A stretch of DNA of 64,000 bases from Rhodoferax sp. (GTDB taxonomy: Bacteria > Pseudomonadota > Gammaproteobacteria > Burkholderiales > Burkholderiaceae_C), in NCBI RefSeq assembly GCF_030653815.1, contig NZ_JAURYQ010000041.1:1-64000 (forward strand), written 5' to 3'. Under the pieces are notes generated by a model that had not been told where the DNA came from, made no database searches, and saw only the letters and a list, made by a program, of their open reading frames with translations. The stretch's first letter is position 1. Each line of letters begins with the position of its first letter. A program made the position numbers and the translations under genes. Positions 47,718 through 59,547 of the stretch are shown here, in pieces.

Positions 47718-48845
47718 ATGCCCGACGCCTTACCCACGCTGACCCTGCAACCCGCCCCCGGTGGCGCGCCGCGCGCGGTGCTGGGCGGCAGCTGGAGCGC
47801 GGCACGCCTGGCTGATCCCATCCAGTGGCAGCAAATCAGCCAGGGCTTGGCTGATCTGGCCAGCCCGGGCGCCGTGACATGGGATTTGCGCGCCATCACC
47901 CGGCTTGACCACACCGGTGCCCAGCTGCTGTGGAACACCTGGGGTCACCAGTGGCCGGCGCAACTGCAATGGCAGCCCGGCCAGCGCGCCATGCTGGAGC
48001 GGGTGGCGCGTTTTTCGATTGCCGCCGTCAAACCGGCGCGGCGCACGCTGTGGCAGCTCTTTTTGCGCCTGGGCGAACTGCTCTGGCTGCTGTGGGATCA
48101 CCTCGTCGGGCTGTTGGCGCTGACGGGCCAGCTGCTGCTCGATGTTGTGGCCTTGCTGCGTGCGCCCCGGCGCGGGCCATGGCGCGATGTGTCCGGCCAT
48201 TTGTTCCGCATTGGGGCCAGGGCGCTGCCGGTGACGGCGCTGGTTGGCTTCACCATCGGGGTGGTGCTGGCCTACCTGATGTCACGTCAGTTGCGCCTGT
48301 TTGGTGCCGACACCTTCATTGTCAATATTCTGGGCCTGGCCATCATCCGCGAGCTGGGGCCCATGCTGGCGGCGATTTTGATTGCCGGGCGCTCGGGCTC
48401 GGCCATCACCGCGCAGATTGGCGTGATGCGCGTGACCGAGGAGCTCGACGCCATGCGGGTCATGGGCATTGCCCGGGGTTACCGCCTGGTGCTGCCACGC
48501 GCCATTGCCATGGCCATTGCCATGCCCCTCATCAGCGTCTGGACCACGCTGGCCGCGTTGCTGGGCGGCATGCTGGCTGCCGACGTGGTGCTGGGTGTGA
48601 CGCCGGCCTATTTCTTTGCCACGTTGCCACGCGCCGTGGCCATCAGCAACCTGTGGCTGGCCTTGGGCAAGTCGGTGGTATTTGGTTTGCTGATTGCCTT
48701 GATCGGCTGCCATTACGGCTTGCGCGTCAAGCCCAACACCGAAAGCCTGGGGCAGGGCACCACCGCCTCGGTGGTCACCGCCATCACGGTGGTGCTGTTG
48801 GTGGATGCGGTGTTTGCCGTGGTTTTCAGGAATCTCGGCCTATGA
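47718..48845 (+). CDS. MlaE-like ABC permease with fused STAS/MlaB-like N-terminus
   Basis: A 375-residue protein. The first ~110 residues resemble a STAS/MlaB domain (AVTWDLRAITRLDHTGAQLLW); the rest is the MlaE permease core of about five helices, with ALPVTALVGFTIGVVLAYL, FIVNILGLAIIRELGPMLAAILIAGRSGSA (read in segments), and EELDAMRVMGI. Such permeases move phospholipids between membranes with an MCE-domain partner. The ATG at 47718 follows a region with no homology. The stop overlaps the ATPase start by 4 bp. Confidence 0.87.
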   Translation: MPDALPTLTLQPAPGGAPRAVLGGSWSAARLADPIQWQQISQGLADLASPGAVTWDLRAITRLDHTGAQLLWNTWGHQWPAQLQWQPGQRAMLERVARFSIAAVKPARRTLWQLFLRLGELLWLLWDHLVGLLALTGQLLLDVVALLRAPRRGPWRDVSGHLFRIGARALPVTALVGFTIGVVLAYLMSRQLRLFGADTFIVNILGLAIIRELGPMLAAILIAGRSGSAITAQIGVMRVTEELDAMRVMGIARGYRLVLPRAIAMAIAMPLISVWTTLAALLGGMLAADVVLGVTPAYFFATLPRAVAISNLWLALGKSVVFGLLIALIGCHYGLRVKPNTESLGQGTTASVVTAITVVLLVDAVFAVVFRNLGL

Positions 48846-49657
48846 GAAAAGCCGTGGTCGAGATTGACAAGTTGTGGTCGGTGTTTCACGAGGCCGGGCG
48901 CCATGTGGTGATTCATCAGGACCTGGACCTGCGCATCGAGGCCGGCGAACTGGTATCGATTGTGGGCGGCTCCGGCAGCGGCAAAACCGTGCTGCTGCGC
49001 CAGATGCTGGGGCTGGCCGTGCCGGCACGCGGCAGCGTGAAGGTGTTGGGTGAAGCCGCCGCCAGCATGGGGCGCGAAGGTGCGGCCAGCCGGGTCGGCA
49101 TGCTGTTTCAGCATGGCGCGCTGTTTTCGGCTTTCAGCGTGATTGACAACATTGCCTTTGCCCTGCGCGAGCTCAAAACCCTGCCCCATGACCTGATCAT
49201 GGATGTCGCCATGGTCAAGCTGCGCATGGTCGGGCTGGACCCGTCGGCGGCGCACAAAATGCCGGCCGACCTGTCGGGCGGCATGGTCAAGCGGGCGGCG
49301 CTGGCACGCGCCCTGATCATGGACCCGCCGCTGCTGTTGCTCGACGAGCCCACCGCCGGCCTGGACCCCGGCAGCGCCGACGAGTTTTGTGCGTTGCTGC
49401 AGTCGCTGCACCAGGAGCTGGGGCTGACGGTGGTGATGGTCACGCACGACCTTGACACCTTGCTGGAGCTGTCCACCCGCATCGCCGTGGTGGCCGACCG
49501 GCACATTGTGGCCAGCGGCAGCGCGGCCGAAGTGATGGCGCAGCCGCACCCGTTTATCAAGGAGTTTTTCCTGGGTGAACGCGGCCGCCGTGCCAGTGCC
49601 CTGCTGGATGCGCCGCTGCGCCCCCCGGCCAGCTTATTTGCCGATACAGAAACTTGA
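48842..49657 (+). CDS. MlaF-like ABC transporter ATP-binding protein
   Basis: A 271-residue ATPase. Walker [18 protein letters not shown], signature [15 protein letters not shown], Walker [18 protein letters not shown] and [10 protein letters not shown] are intact; the GGMVKR form of the signature is typical of MlaF/Mkl proteins. Coupled to the permease by a 4 bp overlap. Its last 24 bases overlap convergently with the end of mnmE. The expected MCE-domain gene (mlaD) does not follow. Confidence 0.9.
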   Translation: MRKAVVEIDKLWSVFHEAGRHVVIHQDLDLRIEAGELVSIVGGSGSGKTVLLRQMLGLAVPARGSVKVLGEAAASMGREGAASRVGMLFQHGALFSAFSVIDNIAFALRELKTLPHDLIMDVAMVKLRMVGLDPSAAHKMPADLSGGMVKRAALARALIMDPPLLLLDEPTAGLDPGSADEFCALLQSLHQELGLTVVMVTHDLDTLLELSTRIAVVADRHIVASGSAAEVMAQPHPFIKEFFLGERGRRASALLDAPLRPPASLFADTET

Positions 49658-51040
49658 AAAAATCACGCCGAGCAAATCGTCGGAGGTGAACTCACCGGTG
49701 ATCTCACCCAGGGCGTTTTGCGCCAGCCGCAATTCTTCTGCCAGCAAGTCGAGCGCCTGGGCTTGGGCGGCCAGGTGGGCTTGCGCCAGACCCAGGTGCA
49801 CTTGCGTTTGCTGCAAGGCCTGCACATGGCGTTCGCGCGCCATGAAAACCCCTTCCGAGCCTGACTGCCAGCCTGCCACCTGCAGCAGTTGCTGGCGCAA
49901 GGCGTCCAGCCCGGCGCCGGTTTTGGCTGACAGCTGCAGGCCGTCGGGCAAGTCAGATGCCGTGCTGGCGTCCCGCTTGTTCCAGACCTCGATGACCGGC
50001 ACCTGCCTTGGGATTTTCTGCGCGATGGCATGGGCAATGGCCGCATCGTCCGCCTGATAGGCTGGCTGGTCGACGCGGGTCAGGTCGTGCAGGAACAGCA
50101 CCGCATCGGCCTGCGCAATGGCTTGCCAGGCGTGCTCGATGCCAATTTTTTCAACCTCGTCCTCGCTGTCGCGCAACCCGGCGGTGTCGATCACATGCAC
50201 CGGCACGCCTTCAATCTGGATGGTTTGCTGGACCTTGTCGCGGGTGGTGCCGGGAATGGCGGTGACGATGGCCAGCTCGGCCCCGGCCAGGGCATTGAGC
50301 AGCGACGACTTGCCGGCATTGGGTTGGCCGGCAATCACCACCTTGATGCCTTCGCGCAGCAGCGCGCCTTGCTGCGCGCGTGCCATCAGCGCCGTCAGAT
50401 TTTGAATCAGGTGTGCGAGCTGCCCCTGTGCATCGGCCTTTTGCAAAAAGTCGATTTCCTCTTCGGGGAAGTCCAGCGTGGCCTCGACCAGCATGCGCAA
50501 ATGGATCAGGGCGTCGCGCAACTGGTGAATTTCTTGCGAAAACGCCCCCGCCAGCGAGCGGCTGGCGCTGCGCGCAGCGGCCTCGGTGCTGGCATCGATC
50601 AGGTCGGCAATGGCCTCGGCCTGGGCCAGGTCGATCTTGTCGTTCAGGAAAGCGCGTTCGGAAAACTCGCCCGGCAGCGCCACGCGCAGGTGCGCCAGCC
50701 GGGGTGTGCCGCTGGGGCCGGGCTCGGCGCCCGCCTGCAGGCAGCGCGCCAGCAGCAGCTGCAACACCACCGGCCCGCCATGGGCTTGCAGCTCCAGCAC
50801 GTCTTCCCCGGTGAAGGAATGGGGTGCCACAAAATAAAGGGCCAGGCCATGGTCGATGGCCTGGCCGGTGGCGTCCAGAAAAGGGGTGTAAGTGGCTTCG
50901 CGCGGTTTGAGCGCCCGCCCGCACAGGGCCAGCACCAGCTCGTTCAGGCCGCGCCCGCTGACCCGCACGATGCCGACGGCACCGCGACCCGGCGCCGTGG
51001 CAATGGCCACGATCGGGTCGCTGTGGCGTGGCAAGCTCAC
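49634..51040 (-). CDS. mnmE: tRNA uridine-5-carboxymethylaminomethyl modification GTPase MnmE
   Basis: A 468-residue GTPase that, with MnmG, modifies U34 of tRNAs. The N-terminal formyl-THF-binding domain starts [22 protein letters not shown], and the G domain has [16 protein letters not shown], the DTAGLRD motif and NKRD. The invariant C-terminal CIGK is intact. The start is GTG at 51040. It lies 24 bp downstream of yidC on the same strand, part of the rpmH-rnpA-yidD-yidC-mnmE cluster. Confidence 0.96.
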   Translation of the reverse strand: MSLPRHSDPIVAIATAPGRGAVGIVRVSGRGLNELVLALCGRALKPREATYTPFLDATGQAIDHGLALYFVAPHSFTGEDVLELQAHGGPVVLQLLLARCLQAGAEPGPSGTPRLAHLRVALPGEFSERAFLNDKIDLAQAEAIADLIDASTEAAARSASRSLAGAFSQEIHQLRDALIHLRMLVEATLDFPEEEIDFLQKADAQGQLAHLIQNLTALMARAQQGALLREGIKVVIAGQPNAGKSSLLNALAGAELAIVTAIPGTTRDKVQQTIQIEGVPVHVIDTAGLRDSEDEVEKIGIEHAWQAIAQADAVLFLHDLTRVDQPAYQADDAAIAHAIAQKIPRQVPVIEVWNKRDASTASDLPDGLQLSAKTGAGLDALRQQLLQVAGWQSGSEGVFMARERHVQALQQTQVHLGLAQAHLAAQAQALDLLAEELRLAQNALGEITGEFTSDDLLGVIFSSFCIGK

Positions 51041-51064
51041 GTCAGGTCAGGCCGCGTGCTGCGG

Positions 51065-52792
51065 TTAGAACTTGGGTAAGTGAAACTTCGGCGGCACGCC
51101 CATGCGGGTGTTGATGACCCACTGCTGGGCGATCGACAGCACGTTGTTGGTGATCCAGTACAGCACCAGGCCGGCCGGGAAGAAGAAGAACATCACGCTG
51201 AACGCCAGCGGCATGAACCACATCATCTTGGCTTGCAAGGGGTCTGGCGGTGCCGGATTGAGCGAGGTCTGCAACACCGTGGTGAGCGTCATGACAATCG
51301 GCAAAATGTAGAACGGGTCAGGGCTTGAGAGGTCGTGAATCCAGCCGATCCAGGGCGCGTTGCGCATCTCGACGCTGGCCAGCAGCACCCAGTAAAGCGC
51401 AATGAACACCGGGATCTGGACCATGATCGGGAAGCAGCCGCCCATCGGGTTGACCTTTTCCTCGCGGTAAATGCGCATCATTTCCTGCTGCATTTGCTGC
51501 GGGTTGTCTTTCAGGCGTTCACGCATTTCCATGATGCGCGGGTTCACCGCCTTCATCTTGGCCATGCTCGAATAGGCCTTGGCATTGAGCCAGTAGAACG
51601 CCGCCTTCAGCAGCAGCACCAGCGCCACAATTGACCAGCCCCAGTTGTGGATGAAGCTGTACAGCTTGTCGAGCAACCAGTACAGCGGCTTGGCCAGAAT
51701 GGTCAACCAGCCGTAGTCCTTGACCAGTTCCAGGCCAGGCGACAGGGCTTCGAGCACTTTTTCTTCCTGCGGGCCGGCGTACAGCGTGGTGGCAATGGTT
51801 TTGCGGGCGCCCGGAGCGATGGATTCGAGCGGTGCGATCATGCCCACCGAGTACAAATTGGTGTCGACCTTGCGCATGAACAGGTCGCGCTTGATGCCGT
51901 CGGCCAGCAGCCAGGCGCTGGCAAAGTAGTGCTGAACCATCGCCACGTAGCCGTTTTGGGCCGACTTTTCGATGTCAATCTTGCCTTTTTCAATGTCGGA
52001 AAAGTCGACCTTCTGGTATTTCTGGGCCTCGGTGTACACCGCCGGGCCGGTGAAGGTGAAGTACAAGGACGATTCGCCCGGTGGCTTGTTGCCATCACGC
52101 ACCAGTTGCAGGTAAAGCTGTGGTGCCACTGCGGCGGCACCGACGTTGACCACCTCGTGCTTGACAGCCACCACGTAGCTGCCGCGCGTCAGCGTGTAGG
52201 TCTTGACCAGTTGCACGCCGCCCACTTCGGCTGATTCAAAGCGCAATTCGAGGTTCTGGCTGCCTTCCTTCAGGCTGCGCTCGCCCGGGGCCAGTGTCAT
52301 GACCGTCTTGTGGGTCGGCAGCGCCAGACCCCCGGCACCCGCAATCAGGCCTGACTGGGCCAGGTAAACGCGGTCCTTGCTGTCATCAAACAGGATGAAG
52401 TTCTGGTTTTTGTCCGCCATGTCGGTGTGCTTGAGCATCTCGGCCTTGACCAGCGAACCGCCTTCGGTATCAAAGGTGAGTTTGAAGACATCGGTTTCAA
52501 CCAGCACCAATTCACGCGTTGCCGCAGGTGCCGCAGCAGGGGCTGCAACGGCCGGCACGGCCCCGGCAATCTGGTCGGCGCCAGCCACGCTGGTGCTGGC
52601 GGTGGGCACGCTGCTTGGCAGGCTGTTGGCTGCGCTGGCAGCGCCCGTTGGGCCCTGGGGCTGCACAGCGGCCGGCGTGGCACCAGGGAAGAAGGTGGCT
52701 TGACGACCGTTGTAAATCTGCCATTGATCCCACAACATGACCAGGGAAAAACCAAAAATCACCCACAAGATGGTGCGGCGGATATCGTTCAT
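51065..52792 (-). CDS. yidC: Membrane protein insertase YidC
   Basis: A 575-residue insertase. N-terminal helix (RTILWVIFGFSLVMLWDQW), a low-complexity Ala/Pro linker of about 35-95, the large periplasmic beta-sandwich P1 domain, and the C-terminal five-helix core (YSFIHNWGWSIVALVLLLKA, GCFPIMVQIPVFIALYWVL, MWFMPLAFSVMFFFFPAGLVLYW, the last read in segments). It inserts and folds inner-membrane proteins with or without SecYEG. Coupled to yidD by a 4 bp overlap. Confidence 0.96.
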   Translation of the reverse strand: MNDIRRTILWVIFGFSLVMLWDQWQIYNGRQATFFPGATPAAVQPQGPTGAASAANSLPSSVPTASTSVAGADQIAGAVPAVAAPAAAPAATRELVLVETDVFKLTFDTEGGSLVKAEMLKHTDMADKNQNFILFDDSKDRVYLAQSGLIAGAGGLALPTHKTVMTLAPGERSLKEGSQNLELRFESAEVGGVQLVKTYTLTRGSYVVAVKHEVVNVGAAAVAPQLYLQLVRDGNKPPGESSLYFTFTGPAVYTEAQKYQKVDFSDIEKGKIDIEKSAQNGYVAMVQHYFASAWLLADGIKRDLFMRKVDTNLYSVGMIAPLESIAPGARKTIATTLYAGPQEEKVLEALSPGLELVKDYGWLTILAKPLYWLLDKLYSFIHNWGWSIVALVLLLKAAFYWLNAKAYSSMAKMKAVNPRIMEMRERLKDNPQQMQQEMMRIYREEKVNPMGGCFPIMVQIPVFIALYWVLLASVEMRNAPWIGWIHDLSSPDPFYILPIVMTLTTVLQTSLNPAPPDPLQAKMMWFMPLAFSVMFFFFPAGLVLYWITNNVLSIAQQWVINTRMGVPPKFHLPKF

Positions 52793-53073
52793 GAGGATTT
52801 CTTTTGAGTGGAAGAGGGGATCAACCGGGTAAACAAAGGGGGTGAGGACTTGGCAGACGCCTGCGGCACCGGGTCCAGGCCGCCGTCACACCAGGGATGG
52901 CAGCGTCCGATGCGGTGCAACATGAGGTAGCCGCCCTTGGCGGCGCCAAAACGCTGCAGGGCCTGCAGTGCATACACCGAGCAGGTGGGCTCAAACCGGC
53001 ACGACGAGCCCAGCCATGGACTCAAAAAGAGTCGATAGCCCTTGACCAGCAGAATCAACAACCTGGCCATCAT
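52789..53073 (-). CDS. yidD: Membrane protein insertion efficiency factor YidD
   Basis: A 94-residue protein with the family core KGYRLFLSPWLGSSCRFEPTCSVYA (in segments) and GRCHPWCDGGLDPVP, including the conserved Cys residues. It is a small amphipathic peripheral membrane factor that assists YidC-dependent insertion. It overlaps both rnpA (4 bp upstream) and yidC (4 bp downstream), so translation is coupled through the cluster. Confidence 0.94.
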   Translation of the reverse strand: MMARLLILLVKGYRLFLSPWLGSSCRFEPTCSVYALQALQRFGAAKGGYLMLHRIGRCHPWCDGGLDPVPQASAKSSPPLFTRLIPSSTQKKSS

Positions 53074-53489
53074 GCAGCCGCCGGGGTTTGCGCGCCGCCC
53101 AAGCTGCGCGCGGCGCGTTCCAGTAACTGGTGCATTTCGGTGCGCGCCGCCAATTTGAGCGCCTCAGAGCTTGCACTGACAAACTGTGCCCGGTCAAAGC
53201 CGCTGCGCAGCCGAACGACGTAAGCTGCCACCGGCAATTGCGCCTGGTACAGGTCGCTCACGGCGTAGATCTGACGTTTCAGTGCGTTGCGTGTCACGGC
53301 GCGTTTGGCCCAGCGCTTGGGCACCATGGCGCCCAGCCAGACGGCTGCCACATTGAACAGCGGCTTGGCGGCCAGGTCCACGGGGTCAGCATTCAGCGCC
53401 ACGGTGTGCAAGGCAAAGTGCGTGGTGCGCGCCAGGGTGGACCCTGCCAGCACGGCTTGAAACTGGCGCCGACTTTTGAGCCGTTGCAA
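53070..53489 (-). CDS. rnpA: Ribonuclease P protein component
   Basis: A 139-residue protein subunit of RNase P, which trims the 5' ends of tRNAs. The RNA-binding RNR motif is KRAVTRNALKRQ near residues 62-73, after the N-terminal LKSRRQFQAVL. The only available start is TTG at 53489, giving the conserved MQRLKSR N-terminus. It lies 49 bp downstream of rpmH. The C-terminal tail of about 20 residues is Ala/Gly-rich. Confidence 0.93.
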   Translation of the reverse strand: MQRLKSRRQFQAVLAGSTLARTTHFALHTVALNADPVDLAAKPLFNVAAVWLGAMVPKRWAKRAVTRNALKRQIYAVSDLYQAQLPVAAYVVRLRSGFDRAQFVSASSEALKLAARTEMHQLLERAARSLGGAQTPAAA

Positions 53490-53538
53490 GGTGTGTCAAG
53501 CGTTGCAGCAAACGAGACCAGACTGCGCCCGCGCTAAA

Positions 53539-53673
53539 TCAGACAGCCAGACGCTTGCGGCCCTTGGCACGGCGTGCATTGATCACGGCACGACCGCCAC
53601 GGGTTTTCATGCGCACCAAAAAGCCATGCGTACGGGCGCGACGAATTTTGGAGGGTTGGTAAGTGCGTTTCAT
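53539..53673 (-). CDS. rpmH: Ribosomal protein L34
   Basis: A 44-residue basic protein: [18 protein letters not shown] at the start and [17 protein letters not shown] at the end, matching L34 along its whole length. ATG at 53673-53671 and stop at 53541-53539. It is the first gene of the minus-strand cluster rpmH-rnpA-yidD-yidC-mnmE and is divergent from dnaA. Confidence 0.97.
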   Translation of the reverse strand: MKRTYQPSKIRRARTHGFLVRMKTRGGRAVINARRAKGRKRLAV

Positions 53674-53825
53674 TGTCGGAAATCCTAAGAAGCTTCAGAG
53701 GCAAGCTGCCTCAGTTTGATTGATTATGCCAAGGGCATCAACGTAAATTTCACCCGAACAGTTCAGGGGAACCGCAGATTATCGCAAACTTTTGGAGACA
53801 CCGTAAATCAGGGGAAGACCCGTAG

Positions 53826-53834
53826 TGTGGATAA
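53826..53834 (-). promoter_or_regulatory. DnaA box in the rpmH-dnaA spacer
   Basis: TGTGGATAA is a perfect match, on the minus strand, to the DnaA-binding consensus TTATCCACA. It lies 65 bp before the dnaA start, where autorepression by DnaA is common, and may belong to the replication origin. Confidence 0.75.
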
Positions 53835-53874
53835 GTGTTTGATAAATTAGAATTCACGTGGTCAGAAATCAAAA

Positions 53875-53883
53875 ATATCCACA
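53875..53883 (+). promoter_or_regulatory. Near-consensus DnaA box before dnaA
   Basis: ATATCCACA differs from TTATCCACA at one position and lies 15 bp before the dnaA ATG, 40 bp from the perfect box and in opposite orientation. The surrounding 225 bp spacer is AT-rich compared with the flanking genes. Two boxes are few for a complete oriC, so this may be only the dnaA control region. Confidence 0.6.
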
Positions 53884-53898
53884 GAAACCAAGCACACA

Positions 53899-55308
53899 AT
53901 GACCCCGGGCCCCCACCCCCAACCACAAGCCGCCGCAGACCTTGGCGGCGCAGATTTCTGGCAAGCCTGCATCGATCAAATGGCACAGGAACTCCCGGAG
54001 CAGCAATTCCAGACCTGGATCAAGCCTTTGTCGGCCCAGGTCTCCGATGACCTGAGCAAGGTCACCATTTTTGTTGCCAACCGCTTCAAGATGGACTGGA
54101 TCCGGGCGCAGTACAGCCACCGTCTGGCGCTGATCATGGAGCGTCTGACGGGCCAGTCAGTGCAGATTGAGCTGGCGCTGTCTCCGCGTGACGCGGTGGT
54201 GCGCAAGCCCGAGCCCAAGACGGCGAGCCCCGCCGTGCTGTTGGAGACGCTGGCTGAAGCCGACCATTTCCGCCCTGCCGAGCCGCTCAAAAGCCGCCTC
54301 AACACCTCGCTGACGTTTGACGCTCTGGTCGAGGGCAGTGCCAATCGCATGGCGCGCGCGGCGGCCATGCACGTGGCCGGCATGCCGGGCCATTTGTACA
54401 ACCCGCTGTTCATTTATGGCGGCGTGGGCCTGGGCAAGACCCACTTGATGCATGCGGTGGGTAACCAGCTCATGGCCGACCACCCCAGCGCCAAGGTGCT
54501 TTACATCCACGCCGAGCAATTCGTGACCGATGTGGTGAAAGCCTACCAGCGCAAGGCGTTTGATGAATTCAAGGAACGCTACCACTCGCTGGATCTGCTG
54601 CTGATTGATGACGTGCAGTTTTTTGCCAACAAGGAGCGCACGCAAGAAGAGTTTTTTAACGCCTTCGAGGCCTTGCTGGCCAAAAAGTCGCACATTGTCA
54701 TGACCAGCGACACCTATCCCAAGGGCCTGGCGGACATTCACGAACGCCTGGTGTCGCGTTTCGACTCCGGGCTGACAGTGGCCATCGAGCCGCCCGAACT
54801 CGAGATGCGGGTGGCCATCCTGATCAACAAGGCGCAGACCGAAGGCATTGTGATGCCCGAGGAAGTGGCCTTTTTTGTGGCCAAGAACGTGCGTTCCAAC
54901 GTGCGCGAGCTGGAAGGCGCCTTGCGCAAAATTCTGGCGTATTCGCGCTTCAACCAGAAGGAAATCTCGATCCTGCTGGCGCGCGAGGCGCTGCGCGACC
55001 TGCTGTCCATCCAGAACCGTCAGATTTCGGTGGAAAACATCCAGAAAACGGTGGCGGACTACTACAAGATCAAGATCGCCGACATGTATTCCAAGAAGCG
55101 GCCCGCCAGCATTGCCCGGCCGCGCCAGATTGCCATGTACCTGGCCAAGGAACTCACCCAAAAGAGCCTGCCCGAAATTGGTGAAATGTTTGGCGGGCGC
55201 GACCACACCACGGTGTTGCACGCGGTGCGCAAGATCGGCACCGAGCGCCAGCAGGTCACTGAACTCAACCAGCAATTGCACGTGCTGGAACAAACACTTA
55301 AAGGTTGA
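53899..55308 (+). CDS. dnaA: Chromosomal replication initiator DnaA
   Basis: A 469-residue initiator. Domain I about 15-90 ([22 protein letters not shown], in segments), linker, AAA+ domain with Walker [10 protein letters not shown] at 174-182 and Walker [11 protein letters not shown], and domain IV with the DNA-binding signature [15 protein letters not shown] near the end. DnaA opens oriC at DnaA boxes. It is transcribed away from rpmH and followed by dnaN after 105 bp. Confidence 0.97.
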   Translation: MTPGPHPQPQAAADLGGADFWQACIDQMAQELPEQQFQTWIKPLSAQVSDDLSKVTIFVANRFKMDWIRAQYSHRLALIMERLTGQSVQIELALSPRDAVVRKPEPKTASPAVLLETLAEADHFRPAEPLKSRLNTSLTFDALVEGSANRMARAAAMHVAGMPGHLYNPLFIYGGVGLGKTHLMHAVGNQLMADHPSAKVLYIHAEQFVTDVVKAYQRKAFDEFKERYHSLDLLLIDDVQFFANKERTQEEFFNAFEALLAKKSHIVMTSDTYPKGLADIHERLVSRFDSGLTVAIEPPELEMRVAILINKAQTEGIVMPEEVAFFVAKNVRSNVRELEGALRKILAYSRFNQKEISILLAREALRDLLSIQNRQISVENIQKTVADYYKIKIADMYSKKRPASIARPRQIAMYLAKELTQKSLPEIGEMFGGRDHTTVLHAVRKIGTERQQVTELNQQLHVLEQTLKG

Positions 55309-55413
55309 TGCCAAAAGGCTGACGCAAATGAGTGGGAAAATAGCTGCTTTATCAAGATCCGGGTTGGGCCAATGGTGGTCGAGCCTGTTAGCCATTGAAC
55401 CCAAGAGGATGAC

Positions 55414-56520
55414 ATGATTGTTTTAAAAGCCACCCAGGACAAGGTTTTGTCGGTTTTGCAGGCGGTCTCGGGCATTGTTGAGCGTCGCCACACGCTGCCC
55501 ATCCTGGCCAATGTGCTGATTCGTAAAACCGGCGATGCCTTGCAGCTCACCACCAGCGACCTGGAAATCCAGATCCGCACGGCGGCCGAGTTGGGCGGTG
55601 ATACCGGCGACTTCACCACCACGGTGGGCGCGCGCAAACTGATCGACATCCTGCGCACCATGCCGTCCGACCAGGTCGTGTCGCTCGAATCCAGCGCCGC
55701 CAAACTCATCCTCAAGGGTGGCAAAAGCAAGTTCACGCTGCAATCCATGCCCGCCGAAGACTTTCCGCTGGTGCAGGAGTCGGCCAACTTTGGCCCGGCC
55801 TTCAGCGTGCCGCAAAAAACGCTCAAGGCCTTGCTGAGCCAGGTCTCGTTTGCCATGGCGGTGCACGACATTCGCTACTACCTGAACGGCATTTTGTTTG
55901 TGGTGGAAGGCAAGCAGCTCAGCCTGGTCGCCACCGATGGTCACCGGCTGGCCTTTGCCAGCGCCACCCTTGACGTCGAAGTGCCCAAGCAGGAAGTCAT
56001 CTTGCCGCGCAAAACCGTGCTGGAGCTGCAGCGCCTGCTGTCGGATGCCGAAGGCGCCATCGAGATGCAATTTGCCAACAACCAGGCCAAGTTCAGCTTT
56101 GACGGCATGGAATTTGTCACCAAGCTGGTCGAGGGCAAGTTCCCGGACTACAACCGCGTGATTCCGCGCAACCACAAGAACAGCATCACGCTGGGCCGCA
56201 GCGCGCTGCTGGCCACGTTGCAGCGCACCGCCATTCTGACCAGCGACAAGTTCAAGGGCGTGCGCCTCAACATCGACCCCGGCACCCTGCGCGTGGCCGC
56301 CAACAATGCCGAGCAGGAAGAAGCCGTGGACGAGCTCGACATCGACTACGGTGGTGACAGCATCGAAATTGGCTTCAACGTGACCTACCTCATCGACGCC
56401 CTCAGCAACATGTCGCAAGACATGGTGACGCTGGAACTCTCGGACGGCAACAGCTCGGCGCTGTTCACCATTCCCGACAACACCACGTTCAAGTATGTGG
56501 TGATGCCGATGCGCATCTAA
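55414..56520 (+). CDS. dnaN: DNA polymerase III beta subunit (sliding clamp)
   Basis: A 368-residue clamp made of three similar domains. Typical segments are VLSVLQAVSGIVERRHTLPILANVL near the start (in pieces), SLVATDGHRLAFAS in the middle and the terminal NTTFKYVVMPMRI. It forms the ring that tethers the replicative polymerase. It lies between dnaA and gyrB in the conserved dnaA-dnaN-gyrB order. Confidence 0.97.
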   Translation: MIVLKATQDKVLSVLQAVSGIVERRHTLPILANVLIRKTGDALQLTTSDLEIQIRTAAELGGDTGDFTTTVGARKLIDILRTMPSDQVVSLESSAAKLILKGGKSKFTLQSMPAEDFPLVQESANFGPAFSVPQKTLKALLSQVSFAMAVHDIRYYLNGILFVVEGKQLSLVATDGHRLAFASATLDVEVPKQEVILPRKTVLELQRLLSDAEGAIEMQFANNQAKFSFDGMEFVTKLVEGKFPDYNRVIPRNHKNSITLGRSALLATLQRTAILTSDKFKGVRLNIDPGTLRVAANNAEQEEAVDELDIDYGGDSIEIGFNVTYLIDALSNMSQDMVTLELSDGNSSALFTIPDNTTFKYVVMPMRI

Positions 56521-59157
<2,637 letters not shown>

Positions 59158-59163
59158 GTCACT

Positions 59164-59547
59164 GTGGTGAATCACTCCTGCCCGTTTTGCACGCTGCTGC
59201 CTGAACGTATCGTTGCTGCAAACGAGGCGGGCTGGATTGTTCGGGATGCTTATCCAGTCACGCATGGGCATACGCTCGTTATCCCCCGACGCCATATCAG
59301 CTCATTCTTTGAACTGGTCGCCGACGAACGCCAACAACTGCTGCTGCTATTGGACATAGCCCGAGCCGGGCTTGATGTAGAACTTCACCCGCAGGGGTAC
59401 AACATCGGTATCAACGACGGGCCTGCAGCCGGGCAAACGGTGCCGCATCTGCACATTCACCTCATTCCGCGTTACGAAGGCGACATCCCTGACCCGCGAG
59501 GCGGCGTGCGTTGGGTGATTCCGCACAAGGCAAAGTACTGGACGTAA
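59164..59547 (+). CDS. HIT-family hydrolase
   Basis: A 127-residue histidine-triad protein. The HIT motif is TVPHLHIHLIPR (about residues 92-103), with the N-terminal CPFC and HTLVIPRRH segments typical of bacterial HIT proteins that hydrolyse dinucleotides or nucleotide phosphoramidates. It starts at GTG, 6 bp after gyrB, and abuts the endonuclease gene with no gap (stop at 59547, ATG at 59548). This tight linkage suggests cotranscription with the endonuclease. Confidence 0.87.
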   Translation: MVNHSCPFCTLLPERIVAANEAGWIVRDAYPVTHGHTLVIPRRHISSFFELVADERQQLLLLLDIARAGLDVELHPQGYNIGINDGPAAGQTVPHLHIHLIPRYEGDIPDPRGGVRWVIPHKAKYWT

